Of a DNA stretch of 64,000 nt, positions 16,684 through 25,219 are shown one piece after another. Made by a program: the position numbers and the translations under genes. Each line of letters opens with the position of its first letter. Within the stretch, counting starts at the first letter, position 1. The DNA comes from Paraburkholderia sp. C35 (GTDB taxonomy: Bacteria; Pseudomonadota; Gammaproteobacteria; Burkholderiales; Burkholderiaceae), in the NCBI RefSeq assembly GCF_003121405.1, contig NZ_QBUY01000029.1:19373-83372 (forward strand), given 5' to 3'. The notes beneath the pieces are model-generated. The model ran no database searches and was not told the origin of the DNA. It was given only the letters and a program-made list of their open reading frames with translations.

Positions 16684-17006
16684 TCGCGCGCTCGCATTGA
16701 TGACGCAATAAATTTTCGGCCTGGAAAAACGTCAGGTCTAAATTGCGCGAATATCCGGCCGATACACTATTCACTGGCGGTTGCACAAGACCGCATTGCA
16801 CGCTCACACGGACAAGCGCGCGGAGCACGGCGTGCGCTAAACACACGCTCCAGGCCGTCCAATCAAAGTGCGACAGAAACCCTGCATAGAAAAGAAAACT
16901 TGCGCTTCATTCGGCCAGTTAATTCATGCAGACTCAATGCTTCAATTCATGTGAATAAAAACCATGCGATCAACACAGCAAAGCAGCCCGGTAATACTTG
17001 GTCAGA

Positions 17007-17048
17007 TTCTTGAATAAAACTTTTAATATTCCGCTCAATATTCAAGAA
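17007..17048. promoter_or_regulatory. 10-bp inverted repeat upstream of MHYT-GGDEF-EAL gene
   Basis: The 414-bp gap 16684-17097 is A/T-richer than its surroundings and holds no convincing ORF. TTCTTGAATA (17007-17016) and TATTCAAGAA (17039-17048) form a perfect inverted repeat around an A/T-rich 22-bp spacer that includes TTTTAATATT. It ends 49 bp before the start of the c-di-GMP gene, so it could be an operator or a stem in its leader. Confidence 0.45.
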
Positions 17049-17097
17049 CAGCTGCCGTTAACCAGTTGAGGGAACTTCCTCTTGCGACGGAACTGAC

Positions 17098-19167
17098 ATG
17101 CAGAGCACTTACAATCTGGGTCTGGTTGTCGTGTCGCTCGCCGTCGCAACACTGGCTTCATACACGGCGCTCGACCTGGCCGGACGTATTTCCACCATGG
17201 CATCGGCCCGCCTGCGCCACCTCTGGCTTGCAGGCGGCGCGGCAGCCATGGGCACGGGCATCTGGTCGATGCACTTCATCGGCATGCTCGCCTTCTCGCT
17301 GCCGATCCCGCTCGGCTACGACTTTTCGATCACCGGCTATTCGCTCATCATCGCGATGATCGTGTCGTACTTCGCGCTCGTCCAGGTGGCGCGTCCGACA
17401 CTGTCCATCCGTCGCCTCATCACGGGCGGCCTGCTGATGGGCTTCGGCATCGCGGGCATGCACTACACCGGCATGGCCGCGATGCAGATGCAACCCGGCA
17501 TCCGGTATCACCACGGCCTGTTTGGCGCGTCCATCGTGATCGCCATCGCGGCTTCGATCGCTGCGCTGTGGATCGCGCACACGCTGCGCGATTCGACGCT
17601 GCGTCACGTGCTGCCCAAGCGCATCGGCGCGGCTTGCGTGATGGGCGTCGCCATAGTCGGCATGCACTTCACCGGGATGGCCGCCGCCGATTTCCTGCCC
17701 GGCTCGATTTGCGGCGCCGCGCGCGGTGTCAACGCGCAATGGCTCGCCACCACCATCCTGCTCTTCACGCTCGCGATCCTGATCGTCACGCTGATCCTGT
17801 CGCGCTTCGATGCACGTACAACCTTTCTTGCCGGTTCCGTGTCGTCGCTGAACAATCAGATCGTACGTCTTGCCACCTACGACACGCTCACCGATCTGCC
17901 GAACCGCCGCACGCTGACCGAGCGCATCGAGCGCGCGATTCACGCATCGAAGCTGAGCCGGCGCGGCTTCGCGATCCTCTTCATGGATCTCGACGGCTTC
18001 AAGACGATCAACGATTCGCTCGGCCACGCATTCGGCGATGAAGTACTGAAATCGTTCGCGAACAATCTGCGGCAATGCGTGCGTAACGTCGATACCGTCG
18101 CGCGCCTGGGCGGCGACGAATTCGTGGTGCTGGCCGAGAACCTCGGCGCGCCGCAGGACGCGGAGAAAATGGCGGAAGCGGTGCTCGAACGGATGCGCAA
18201 CGGCATCAGCACGCAGAGCCAGACATTGCAGGTGATGCCGAGCATCGGCATCGCGCTCTATCCGCAGGACGGCGATTCCGTCGATGAACTGCTCAAGCAT
18301 GCCGATGCCGCGATGTACGAAGCGAAGCGCGGCGGCCGCAGCACCTATCGCTTCTTCGAAGCGCACATGAACGAAGCCGCGATGCGCACGCTCAAGATCC
18401 AGAGCGCGCTGCACGAAGCACTCGGCAAGGGTTATTTCTCGCTGCACTTCCAGCCCAAGTTCCGCGGCGACAGCGGCGAAGTGGCGGGCGCCGAAGCGCT
18501 GATCCGTCTGAATCACCCCGACATCGGCGCGCTGGCGCCGTTGGACTTCATCCCGATTGCAGAGCGCTCGGGCCAGATCGTGCAGATCGGTTACTGGGTC
18601 GTGCGCGAGACCTGCCGCCAGATTCGCCGCTGGGAAAGCGCGGGCCTGCCGTCGATGAAGGTGGCCATCAATCTGTCGCCGCGCCAGATGGCGCAACCGG
18701 ATCTCGTCGTACGGATGCTGGAAATCGTGCACGCGGAAGGCGTCTCGTGCGACCAGATCATGTTCGAGATCACGGAAACCGTCGCGATGCAGGACGCCGC
18801 GAAAACAACCGAAATGATCCGCGAATTCCAGACCAGCGGCTTCGAGATTTCAATCGACGATTTCGGCACCGGCTATTCGAGCCTCGCCTATCTGCAGCGT
18901 TTCCGCGTGAAGCAGTTGAAGATCGACCGGTTCTTCACGAACGGGCTGGACGCCGACGGCCACGAAGGCAGCGCCATCGTGCAGGCAATCATCGCACTCG
19001 CGCATTCGCTCGAGATGGATGTGGTCGCGGAAGGCGTCGAAACGGCGTCGCAACTCGACAAGCTCAAGGACCTGCAGTGCGACGAAATGCAGGGCTTTCT
19101 GCTCGGCAAGCCGCTCACGGCCGACGCATTCAGCGAACTCCTGCAGGAGCGCATGCCGACAACGTGA
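17098..19167 (+). CDS. MHYT-sensor diguanylate cyclase/phosphodiesterase
   Basis: A 689-aa membrane protein for cyclic-di-GMP turnover. Seven membrane helices (about residues 1-240) contain three MHYT-type motifs, MHFIGM, MHYTGM and MHFTGM, proposed to bind copper and sense oxygen, CO or NO. A GGDEF domain follows with an intact RLGGDEFVVL (GGDE at residues 338-341), then an EAL domain with GAEALIRL, ITETVAMQD, DDFGTGYSSL and EGVET, all keeping catalytic residues. Both synthesis and hydrolysis are thus possible. ATG 17098 directly precedes the first helix. It is monocistronic and converges on the bactofilin operon. Confidence 0.95.
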   Translation: MQSTYNLGLVVVSLAVATLASYTALDLAGRISTMASARLRHLWLAGGAAAMGTGIWSMHFIGMLAFSLPIPLGYDFSITGYSLIIAMIVSYFALVQVARPTLSIRRLITGGLLMGFGIAGMHYTGMAAMQMQPGIRYHHGLFGASIVIAIAASIAALWIAHTLRDSTLRHVLPKRIGAACVMGVAIVGMHFTGMAAADFLPGSICGAARGVNAQWLATTILLFTLAILIVTLILSRFDARTTFLAGSVSSLNNQIVRLATYDTLTDLPNRRTLTERIERAIHASKLSRRGFAILFMDLDGFKTINDSLGHAFGDEVLKSFANNLRQCVRNVDTVARLGGDEFVVLAENLGAPQDAEKMAEAVLERMRNGISTQSQTLQVMPSIGIALYPQDGDSVDELLKHADAAMYEAKRGGRSTYRFFEAHMNEAAMRTLKIQSALHEALGKGYFSLHFQPKFRGDSGEVAGAEALIRLNHPDIGALAPLDFIPIAERSGQIVQIGYWVVRETCRQIRRWESAGLPSMKVAINLSPRQMAQPDLVVRMLEIVHAEGVSCDQIMFEITETVAMQDAAKTTEMIREFQTSGFEISIDDFGTGYSSLAYLQRFRVKQLKIDRFFTNGLDADGHEGSAIVQAIIALAHSLEMDVVAEGVETASQLDKLKDLQCDEMQGFLLGKPLTADAFSELLQERMPTT

Positions 19168-19189
19168 CGGGTGCCCTTGCCGCGCCCTG

Positions 19190-19636
19190 TCATTGGTCTG
19201 CGGTCGACACGTCCACCGCTTGCAACGCGAACGTCGCGGGCTCGATATGCGGGCTTGCGACAGCCGACGTCACGTCGCGCCGCGTCAGTTTCCCATCCAC
19301 CGATGCGCCCACATCCATGCGCAATTGCTGGTAGTAAATGTTGCCCGTGATGTGCGCATTCTCCAGCAACTCGACGAAGTGGTCGGCGATCACATCGCCC
19401 GTGATCTGGCCGTTGACGATCACATCGTAGCCGTATACGTTGCCCGTGATCGAACCGCGATCGCTCAACACCAGCAGCGTCTCGCATCCCGGCTTGCCCG
19501 TGAGATTGCCCTTGAGGTGACCGTCCATGCGCAGACCGTCGCTGAACTCCAGGTCGCCCGTGATGTACACGTCGTGTGCAATGAGGGTCGCCAGTTTGCT
19601 CTGGGACACGCCGGGTGATTTTTTCTTGCTGAACAT
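19190..19636 (-). CDS. Bactofilin (polymer-forming cytoskeletal protein)
   Basis: A 148-aa bactofilin. The central beta-helix repeat (residues ~20-110) shows the regular pattern ITGDLEFSDGLRMDGHLKGNLTG and GSITGNVYGYDVIVNGQITGDV (quoted in parts), flanked by short tails as in canonical bactofilins. These proteins form nucleotide-free filaments at the membrane and recruit cell-wall enzymes. It is the last gene of a three-gene set behind an M23 peptidase and a small membrane coiled-coil protein, the arrangement found in bactofilin-dependent shape control. The N-terminal MFSKKKSPGVSQ is a typical basic membrane-association stretch. Confidence 0.95.
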   Translation of the reverse strand: MFSKKKSPGVSQSKLATLIAHDVYITGDLEFSDGLRMDGHLKGNLTGKPGCETLLVLSDRGSITGNVYGYDVIVNGQITGDVIADHFVELLENAHITGNIYYQQLRMDVGASVDGKLTRRDVTSAVASPHIEPATFALQAVDVSTADQ

Positions 19637-19678
19637 GATCGATACCGAAGTGAGAATGAAAACCCGTGAAACCGCGCC

Positions 19679-20065
19679 TCAGCGGCGCGAGCGGCCTTGC
19701 TCCTGCAGAAACAGCACTTGCGCCTGAAGCTGGCGCACTTCGACGGTGAGTGCATCGGCGGACTTCTGCACGCTCGCACGCGATGCCGCTTCCTGCCGGA
19801 GCGCGAGTTGCGCGCGCGCCAGCGCGTCCTGCGTGTCGTCGTGTGCGGCAGGTGCAGCGGGCGCGGTGCACGGTGCGCTGGCGGACACGGCACGCATTGC
19901 GTAGCCGTGCATCGCTGCAGCGCCTGCTGCGACACATGCCGCGCAGACGAACGCCCACGTCGAAAGGCGCACGGCAAGCGAGCGCATCGGCTGCAACACG
20001 TACGTGCGCTGCATCACCATCCGACGGCGCGCGCGTTGCCGGCCAGCCCGAAGAAGATCAGCCAT
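19679..20065 (-). CDS. Small membrane-anchored coiled-coil protein in bactofilin operon
   Basis: A 128-aa protein with one predicted transmembrane helix (about residues 30-52, STWAFVCAACVAAGAAAMHG) after an Arg-rich cytoplasmic start, followed by an Ala-rich periplasmic region and a C-terminal coiled coil (ARAQLALRQEAASRASVQ, then EVRQLQAQVLFLQEQ). The start at ATG 20065 overlaps the end of the M23 gene by 8 bp, implying translational coupling. It could bridge the peptidase and bactofilin; ATG 20017 is an alternative start. No named family is recognised. Confidence 0.75.
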   Translation of the reverse strand: MADLLRAGRQRARRRMVMQRTYVLQPMRSLAVRLSTWAFVCAACVAAGAAAMHGYAMRAVSASAPCTAPAAPAAHDDTQDALARAQLALRQEAASRASVQKSADALTVEVRQLQAQVLFLQEQGRSRR

Positions 20066-21212
20066 GAGACGGCCCCATGAACAGTGCGAGATAGTCGGTC
20101 GGGTCCACGGGCGCGCCGTTGACGAGTACTTCGAAATGCAGATGCGGGCCGGTCGAGCGACCCGTCGAGCCGACATCGGCGATATGCTGGCGCGGCAGCA
20201 CGAGATCGCCCTCCTGCACATCGACCCGCGACGCGTGGCCGTAGCGCGTGATCAGCCCGTTGCCGTGATCGATTTCGACGGCATTGCCGTAGCCGGCTTC
20301 CGGCCCTGCGTGTATCACGCGACCACCCGCTGCAGCGAGAATCGGCGTGCCCGTCAGCGCGACGAGATCGACGCCCGGATGAAAGCTGAGCCGGCGCGTG
20401 AACGGATCGATGCGATTGCCGAACGGCGAGCCGAAGCGCGCGCCGTCGACAGGCATACGGCCTGGAAACGACTCCCAGTTCGCAACATGCAGCGTGGTTT
20501 CCTGTTCGAGCGCCGACAGCGTCGCCGCGAGACAGGCGATCCGGTCATGGATCGCGGCGGCACTGCGCTCGTCGTGGCCTTTCGGAATGTCACAAGGGCG
20601 CGGCGGCAATAGCGGACCGCCCTCGCCGGCGTCCGAGGCGTTGTCGGGCGTTGTGTCGTTGGTTTTTTCTTCGGGCGTGCCGGACGGCTCGCTTGCCGGC
20701 ATGTGAACCGTCACGCGGCCATCTGCAGCGTGCGTCACGATGGCCGCTGTTCGCCCGCCGTGCTTCGCGGACAACGCCGCTTTACCGGCCGGTTTCTGCG
20801 CGCTATCGGTCACATCGTCGCCTGCGTCGTCACCGAGCACGTCGCTCGCCGACAGCACGGGCGCGGCGAACACGGGACGCGGCAAGGTCTTGATCGTCTT
20901 CAGACGGTTTTCGAAATCGTGCAGTGTCGCCACTTGCGACGCCAGTCGCGTCAGCCGCGGCTCCATCTGCTCGACTGCCGCATTCAGCTTGCCGAGTTCG
21001 GCGATCGTGTAGTCGCGTGCGATGCGGCTGTCGGCCTGCCCCGCAGCGGCATCGCGTTTCGGATGATCGCGGCCGATCACGATACCCGCCGTCAACGCCA
21101 GCGCCGAGCTGCAACAGGCGACGACTACGCCGATCGTCAGCGCAGTGCGCCGCGTCACGAAACGCACCGAGCCGTTCGTCAGGTGCTTGCGCGCGCCCCA
21201 GATCAGCGACAT
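20058..21212 (-). CDS. M23 family metallopeptidase (membrane-anchored, bactofilin-linked)
   Basis: A 384-aa periplasmic peptidoglycan endopeptidase. An N-terminal signal anchor (about residues 20-45, TALTIGVVVACCSSALALT) and a coiled coil (YTIAELGKLNAAVEQMEPRL) precede the C-terminal LytM domain with all zinc ligands: FHPGVDL, YGHAS and GPHLHFE. It resembles Csd1/MepM-type endopeptidases that pair with bactofilins. ATG 21212 is chosen because it precedes the membrane helix; the 21272 start lacks support. It is first in the operon with the coiled-coil protein and bactofilin. Confidence 0.93.
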   Translation of the reverse strand: MSLIWGARKHLTNGSVRFVTRRTALTIGVVVACCSSALALTAGIVIGRDHPKRDAAAGQADSRIARDYTIAELGKLNAAVEQMEPRLTRLASQVATLHDFENRLKTIKTLPRPVFAAPVLSASDVLGDDAGDDVTDSAQKPAGKAALSAKHGGRTAAIVTHAADGRVTVHMPASEPSGTPEEKTNDTTPDNASDAGEGGPLLPPRPCDIPKGHDERSAAAIHDRIACLAATLSALEQETTLHVANWESFPGRMPVDGARFGSPFGNRIDPFTRRLSFHPGVDLVALTGTPILAAAGGRVIHAGPEAGYGNAVEIDHGNGLITRYGHASRVDVQEGDLVLPRQHIADVGSTGRSTGPHLHFEVLVNGAPVDPTDYLALFMGPSHG

Positions 21213-21470
21213 CAGCAGCCGCCTTTCAGCACGCGCGCGATGCGCAGCGTCACACATGCGCAACGTGCACACGCGGCGACGATCGTGATGCGCGCGGCGG
21301 ACGGCGCGAAGTAACAGTGAACCAGCATACGCAGGAAAACGAATCGATTTCGTGGATGGGGAAAACGGTGGCGCGCATTATCACGCCATCTGCCTGGCCC
21401 ACATCTCAATTTGGACGAATTCGGATTCGTCGCAAGTTCGCATCATGAGCGACGTGCGTTTGCCGTTGCA

Positions 21471-22334
21471 TCAGACGGCAAGCAGTCGCAGCAACCGCTC
21501 GCGCAACGATTCGCTCGCCTGCGTCATCGGCGCGCGCAAGCCGCCATCCATCAAGCCTTGCGCGGCCAACGCCGCCTTCACGGGCGCAGGGTTCGACTCG
21601 GCTGTCAATGTACGGATCAACGGCACGAGCGCATGAAACAGCGCGCGTCCATCGTCGAGCCGGCCCGCCTTCAACGCGCGATCGAGCGCAACGAAGCGCT
21701 CCGGCCACACATGCGCCGACGCCGCGATCGCGCCGCTGCCGCCCATGCAAAGCGTGTCGAAAATACGGATGTCATCGCCCGCGAGCACCTGCAGGCGGCC
21801 GTCGAGAATCAGCGCATGCGTGGTGTCGAGCGAACCGGCGCAATCCTTGATCGCCTGAATGCGCGGGTGCGCGGCCAGCGACAGCAGCGTCTCCAGTTCG
21901 ATGCGCACGCCGGTTCGCGCGGGAATGTCGTACAGCACGACGGGATGCTCGCTGGCGTCGGCGAGCATCGTGAAATGCGCGGCAATCCCCGCCTGCGACG
22001 GCCGCACGTAGTACGGCGCCGACACCAGCAAGCCCGCGAGCGGCAGCGCGTTCAGCCGCTGCACGCGCTCGCGCATGGCCGGCGCATTGTTGCCCGACAC
22101 GCCGACGATCACGGGCACTGCATCGCCCGCGGCGTCGAGCGTGGTGGCGAGCACGGCTTCCTGCTCGGCGACATCGAGCGAAGACGGCTCGCCCGTCGTG
22201 CCGAGCGCGACGACGCCCGCCACGCCCGCGTCGGCATAAAGCCTGATCAGACGGCGCAAGGCGGCGTGATCGACGGCGCCGTCGGCGGAAAACGGCGTGA
22301 CAAGGGGAATCCAGATACCCGAAAACGTAGACAT
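21471..22334 (-). CDS. dapA: 4-hydroxy-tetrahydrodipicolinate synthase (DapA family)
   Basis: A 287-aa DHDPS-family TIM-barrel aldolase/lyase, which condenses pyruvate with aspartate semialdehyde in lysine and cell-wall precursor synthesis. ALGTTGEPSSL carries the Thr pair of the pyruvate-binding site, YDIPARTGV holds the catalytic Tyr, and IKDCAGSLD holds the Schiff-base Lys near residue 158. An Arg equivalent to the aspartate-semialdehyde-binding residue (RTG) is present, favouring a true DapA over N-acetylneuraminate lyase-like members, though paralogues are common. It is divergent from the aspartate carbamoyltransferase gene. Confidence 0.85.
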   Translation of the reverse strand: MSTFSGIWIPLVTPFSADGAVDHAALRRLIRLYADAGVAGVVALGTTGEPSSLDVAEQEAVLATTLDAAGDAVPVIVGVSGNNAPAMRERVQRLNALPLAGLLVSAPYYVRPSQAGIAAHFTMLADASEHPVVLYDIPARTGVRIELETLLSLAAHPRIQAIKDCAGSLDTTHALILDGRLQVLAGDDIRIFDTLCMGGSGAIAASAHVWPERFVALDRALKAGRLDDGRALFHALVPLIRTLTAESNPAPVKAALAAQGLMDGGLRAPMTQASESLRERLLRLLAV

Positions 22335-22420
22335 GACTTTCCTCGACCGCGACCGTACGGTAACCGTTCAGCGGCGAGGAGGCAGACAGGAGGCGGGAGT
22401 GTTGAAGACCGTCGGTCGAG

Positions 22421-22450
22421 GCTGTTCCGTCGCACATCTGACGGAACAGC
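22421..22450. promoter_or_regulatory. Perfect 11-bp inverted repeat in dapA upstream region
   Basis: GCTGTTCCGTC (22421-22431) and GACGGAACAGC (22440-22450) form a perfect stem with an 8-base loop, about 90-115 bp before the dapA start. Neither strand has a following U-run that would make it a simple terminator. It may be an operator or a hairpin in the dapA 5' leader. The rest of the 383-bp gap 22335-22717 holds only the pyrB promoter elements. Confidence 0.5.
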
Positions 22451-22609
22451 AGCTCCGGTCAGATGAGCGGCTGTTTTTTGGCTTTGGAAACGGCAGCGCG
22501 TGCGGGCGCGGCGCGCAGCTGCGCGTGCATTTCTACCCGGTTATGAAGCGTTTGGCCGTTTTCCATGTCGGGAAGTGTAACCGCAAAGCCGCGCCCGATG
22601 CCGCCCGAA

Positions 22610-22629
22610 TTTCGCCCGAACGGGCGAAA
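22610..22629. promoter_or_regulatory. 9-bp palindrome upstream of HTH-ATCase promoter
   Basis: TTTCGCCCG and CGGGCGAAA flank a 2-bp centre (AA), forming a near-perfect palindrome that ends 13 bp before the -35 hexamer of the pyrB promoter. Its position suits an activator or repressor site. Together with the second palindrome at the -10 it suggests tight control. Confidence 0.55.
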
Positions 22630-22641
22630 CACGAAAAAACC

Positions 22642-22684
22642 TTGACTTCCTCGCCCGGCGAATTAATATACGCACCGCGTATAT
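22642..22684 (+). promoter_or_regulatory. Sigma-70 promoter with overlapping palindrome for HTH-ATCase gene
   Basis: TTGACT (22642-22647), a 16-bp spacer and TAATAT (22664-22669) form a strong sigma-70-type promoter 49 bp before the start codon. A perfect inverted repeat, ATATACGC-ACC-GCGTATAT (22666-22684), overlaps the -10 and the expected transcription start. Binding there would block initiation, a natural arrangement for autorepression by the HTH on the encoded protein. Confidence 0.65.
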
Positions 22685-22717
22685 CCACCGTTATCTCCTG
22701 ACGAAAAGAGGCAGCCC

Positions 22718-24010
22718 ATGAGCGTCCCGCAACAAGCTTTTCTCCGTGACGCGATGCGGCGTCTGAACCTCACCCGCGACGGCTTTGCCACGCGTATTGG
22801 CGTGTCGAAGCGCGCACTCGACACGTGGCTGCTGCCCGACGATTCGCAGGAATCGCGCGCGATGCCGGAAATCGTCGAGCGCTTCGTGTCGGAAATCGTC
22901 GTCAACGGCGCGCCTGCCGAAAAGCATACGCAAAGCGTAGATTCGCAATCGCTGGCTAGCCAGATGCTGTTCGAAGGCAAGCCGCAGCTGCTATCCGTCG
23001 ATCAGTTCTCGCGCGATGCCGTCGAAGCGCTGTTCCGCGTCGCGGACATCATGCAGCCCATCGCGCGCCGCCGGAAAATCTCGCGCGTGCTCGAAGGTGC
23101 TGTTCTCGGCAACCTGTTCTTCGAAGCCAGTACGCGTACCCGCGTGAGCTTCGGCGCCGCTTTCTGCCGCCTGGGCGGCTCGGTGTGCGACACGACGGGT
23201 TTCACGTTTTCGTCGATGGCCAAGGGCGAATCGATCTACGACACGAGCCGCGTGATGTCAGGCTATGTCGACGCCCTCGTGATCCGCCACCCGGATCAAG
23301 GCTCTGTCGCCGAATTTGCCCGCGCCACCAACATTCCCGTGATCAACGGCGGCGACGGCCCCGGCGAGCATCCGAGCCAGGCGCTGCTCGATCTGTACAC
23401 GATCCAGCGCGAGTTCTCGCGGCTGGGCAAGATTGTCGATGGCGCGCATATCGCGCTGGTCGGCGACCTGAAGTACGGGCGCACCGTGCATTCGCTCGTC
23501 AAGCTGCTCGCGCTGTATCGCGGCATCAAGTTCACGCTGATCTCGCCGCCCACGCTGGAAATGCCCGCGTACATCGTCGATCAGATTTCGCGCAACGGTC
23601 ACGTGGTCGAGCAGACCCACGATCTCACCAACGGCCTGCGCGGCGCGGATGTGGTCTACGCGACGCGCATCCAGAAAGAGCGCTTCGCCGATGAATCGTT
23701 CGAAGGCTATACGCCGGATTTCCAGATCAACCAGGCACTCGTCGATACCGTGTGCGGCCAGGACACGCTGATCATGCACCCGCTGCCGCGCGACAGCCGC
23801 CCCGGCGCGAACGATCTGAGCACGGACCTGAACCACGATTCACGCCTCGCGATCTTCCGTCAGACCGACAACGGCATTCCCGTGCGCATGGCGATCTTCG
23901 CGGTGCTGCTCGGTGTCGAGAAGCTGGTTCAGCATTCGATGCGCGACGCCGCATGGCGCCCGCCCGCATACCTCGGTCCGGACGATGCCGTGTTTCACGG
24001 CATCGACTAA
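22718..24010 (+). CDS. pyrB: Aspartate carbamoyltransferase with N-terminal HTH domain
   Basis: A 430-aa protein. Residues ~75-430 form an aspartate/ornithine carbamoyltransferase fold: FEASTRTRVSFGAAF (carbamoyl-phosphate site STRTR), HPSQALLDLYTI and MHPLPRDSR. Carbamoyl phosphate plus aspartate gives carbamoyl-aspartate in pyrimidine synthesis. The extra N-terminus (residues 1-60) looks like a Cro/C1-type HTH: LNLTRDGFATRIGVSKRALDTWL. Typical PyrB is about 300-340 aa, so this is a long variant known to occur in Burkholderiaceae; it may be a paralogue of a separate PyrB-PyrC system. The promoter carries palindromes. A strong terminator follows the gene. Confidence 0.9.
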   Translation: MSVPQQAFLRDAMRRLNLTRDGFATRIGVSKRALDTWLLPDDSQESRAMPEIVERFVSEIVVNGAPAEKHTQSVDSQSLASQMLFEGKPQLLSVDQFSRDAVEALFRVADIMQPIARRRKISRVLEGAVLGNLFFEASTRTRVSFGAAFCRLGGSVCDTTGFTFSSMAKGESIYDTSRVMSGYVDALVIRHPDQGSVAEFARATNIPVINGGDGPGEHPSQALLDLYTIQREFSRLGKIVDGAHIALVGDLKYGRTVHSLVKLLALYRGIKFTLISPPTLEMPAYIVDQISRNGHVVEQTHDLTNGLRGADVVYATRIQKERFADESFEGYTPDFQINQALVDTVCGQDTLIMHPLPRDSRPGANDLSTDLNHDSRLAIFRQTDNGIPVRMAIFAVLLGVEKLVQHSMRDAAWRPPAYLGPDDAVFHGID

Positions 24011-24058
24011 GCGGCTGGCAGGCTGACCCGATCACGATCGATACAAACCGGTTCATGC

Positions 24059-24095
24059 AAAACGCGCGTCGAAGTTCGACGCGCGTTTTTGTTTT
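24059..24095 (+). terminator. Rho-independent terminator after HTH-ATCase gene
   Basis: AACGCGCGTCGAA (24061-24073) pairs with TTCGACGCGCGTT (24075-24087) and runs into a T-rich tail; 49 bp after the stop. The remaining 24096-24423 (about 330 bp) before paoA shows no convincing gene, RNA or repeat. Confidence 0.85.
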
Positions 24096-24423
24096 CGCGC
24101 GACGCTCATCATTCCCACATGGCGTCGATGCCATCTGTGCGCCATCTTCACGCCATCTATCCGTCACCGCCTCGCCACGCCGCCTGTGCCACGATGAAGA
24201 TTCGCTTTCCACGCTGTTTTAACGCAGCGCGAGCCTTTACTTTGTGCCGCGTTGCGGGCAACGTGAAGTGGTTTCTGAAAGCAGTCGCCGCGCGTGCGGA
24301 CGTGCTGTGATGTTCTGCGCGAGCGGCATCGAAATTGCTCATTGATAGGGCTTGCCATGCACCGGGCGCGGCTTCGATGCGGCGCAAGCCTGCATCGAAC
24401 TTCCACGGAGCAAGCAGAACATC

Positions 24424-25206
24424 ATGTCCCACGATATCGAATGTCAGGGTTCGTGCCCGCCACACGATGCGCAGGCGACCCACGAAGACGAGCATGACGC
24501 CTCGCCATCCAGCAACTCCCGACGCCGCTTTCTGCAATCCGCTGCGGCTGCCGCTACCGTAGGTGCCGCGCCGTACGCGAAGGCGCAAACCCAGACACCG
24601 TCCGCACCGCAGCCCGTTGCACGCACAACCGTGCCGCCGCGCGCGGTGAAGCTCAACATCAACGGGCGCGACTACACGCTGCAACTCGAACCGCGCGTGA
24701 CGCTGCTCGACGCGCTGCGCGAATATGCCGGGCTCACGGGCACGAAGAAAGGCTGCGACCGCGGGCAATGCGGCGCGTGCACGGTACTCAGCAATGGGCG
24801 GCGTATCAACTCGTGTCTCACGCTGGCCGTGATGCACGAAGGCGAGGCGATCACGACAGTCGAAGGACTCGCGAGCAACGGCATGCTGAACCCCGTGCAG
24901 CGCGCGTTCATCGAGCAGGATGCCTTTCAGTGCGGCTACTGTACGCCGGGGCAAATCTGTTCGGCGACAGCTTTGCTCACGGAATTCGACGCCGGCACCG
25001 CCAGCACCGTCACCGCCGATGTGCGACGCCGTCCACCGCAACTGACCGATGAAGAAATCCGCGAGCGCATGAGCGGCAACATCTGCCGCTGTGGCGCGTA
25101 TGTGAATATCGTTGCGGCTGTGCAGTCCGCGCATCGCGGCACGGTTGGCGACGGTACCAGCTACACCTACTCGACGTTCGTCATCAAGACGACCGACGTC
25201 GCGTAA
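24424..25206 (+). CDS. paoA: PaoA-type [2Fe-2S] subunit of periplasmic aldehyde oxidoreductase
   Basis: A 260-aa iron-sulfur subunit of a xanthine-oxidase-family heterotrimer. A twin-arginine signal (SRRRFLQSAAAAAT, about residues 32-45) exports the folded complex. Two [2Fe-2S] domains are visible: plant-type GCDRGQCGACTVL with a later Cys in RRINSC, and the second motif CGYCTPGQIC with GNICRCGAY. PaoABC oxidises a broad range of aldehydes in the periplasm as a detoxification enzyme. ATG 24424 is chosen; it leads into the TAT signal. It is the first gene of paoABC, 13 bp before paoB. Confidence 0.94.
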   Translation: MSHDIECQGSCPPHDAQATHEDEHDASPSSNSRRRFLQSAAAAATVGAAPYAKAQTQTPSAPQPVARTTVPPRAVKLNINGRDYTLQLEPRVTLLDALREYAGLTGTKKGCDRGQCGACTVLSNGRRINSCLTLAVMHEGEAITTVEGLASNGMLNPVQRAFIEQDAFQCGYCTPGQICSATALLTEFDAGTASTVTADVRRRPPQLTDEEIRERMSGNICRCGAYVNIVAAVQSAHRGTVGDGTSYTYSTFVIKTTDVA

Positions 25207-25219
25207 CGAGGAGATCATC

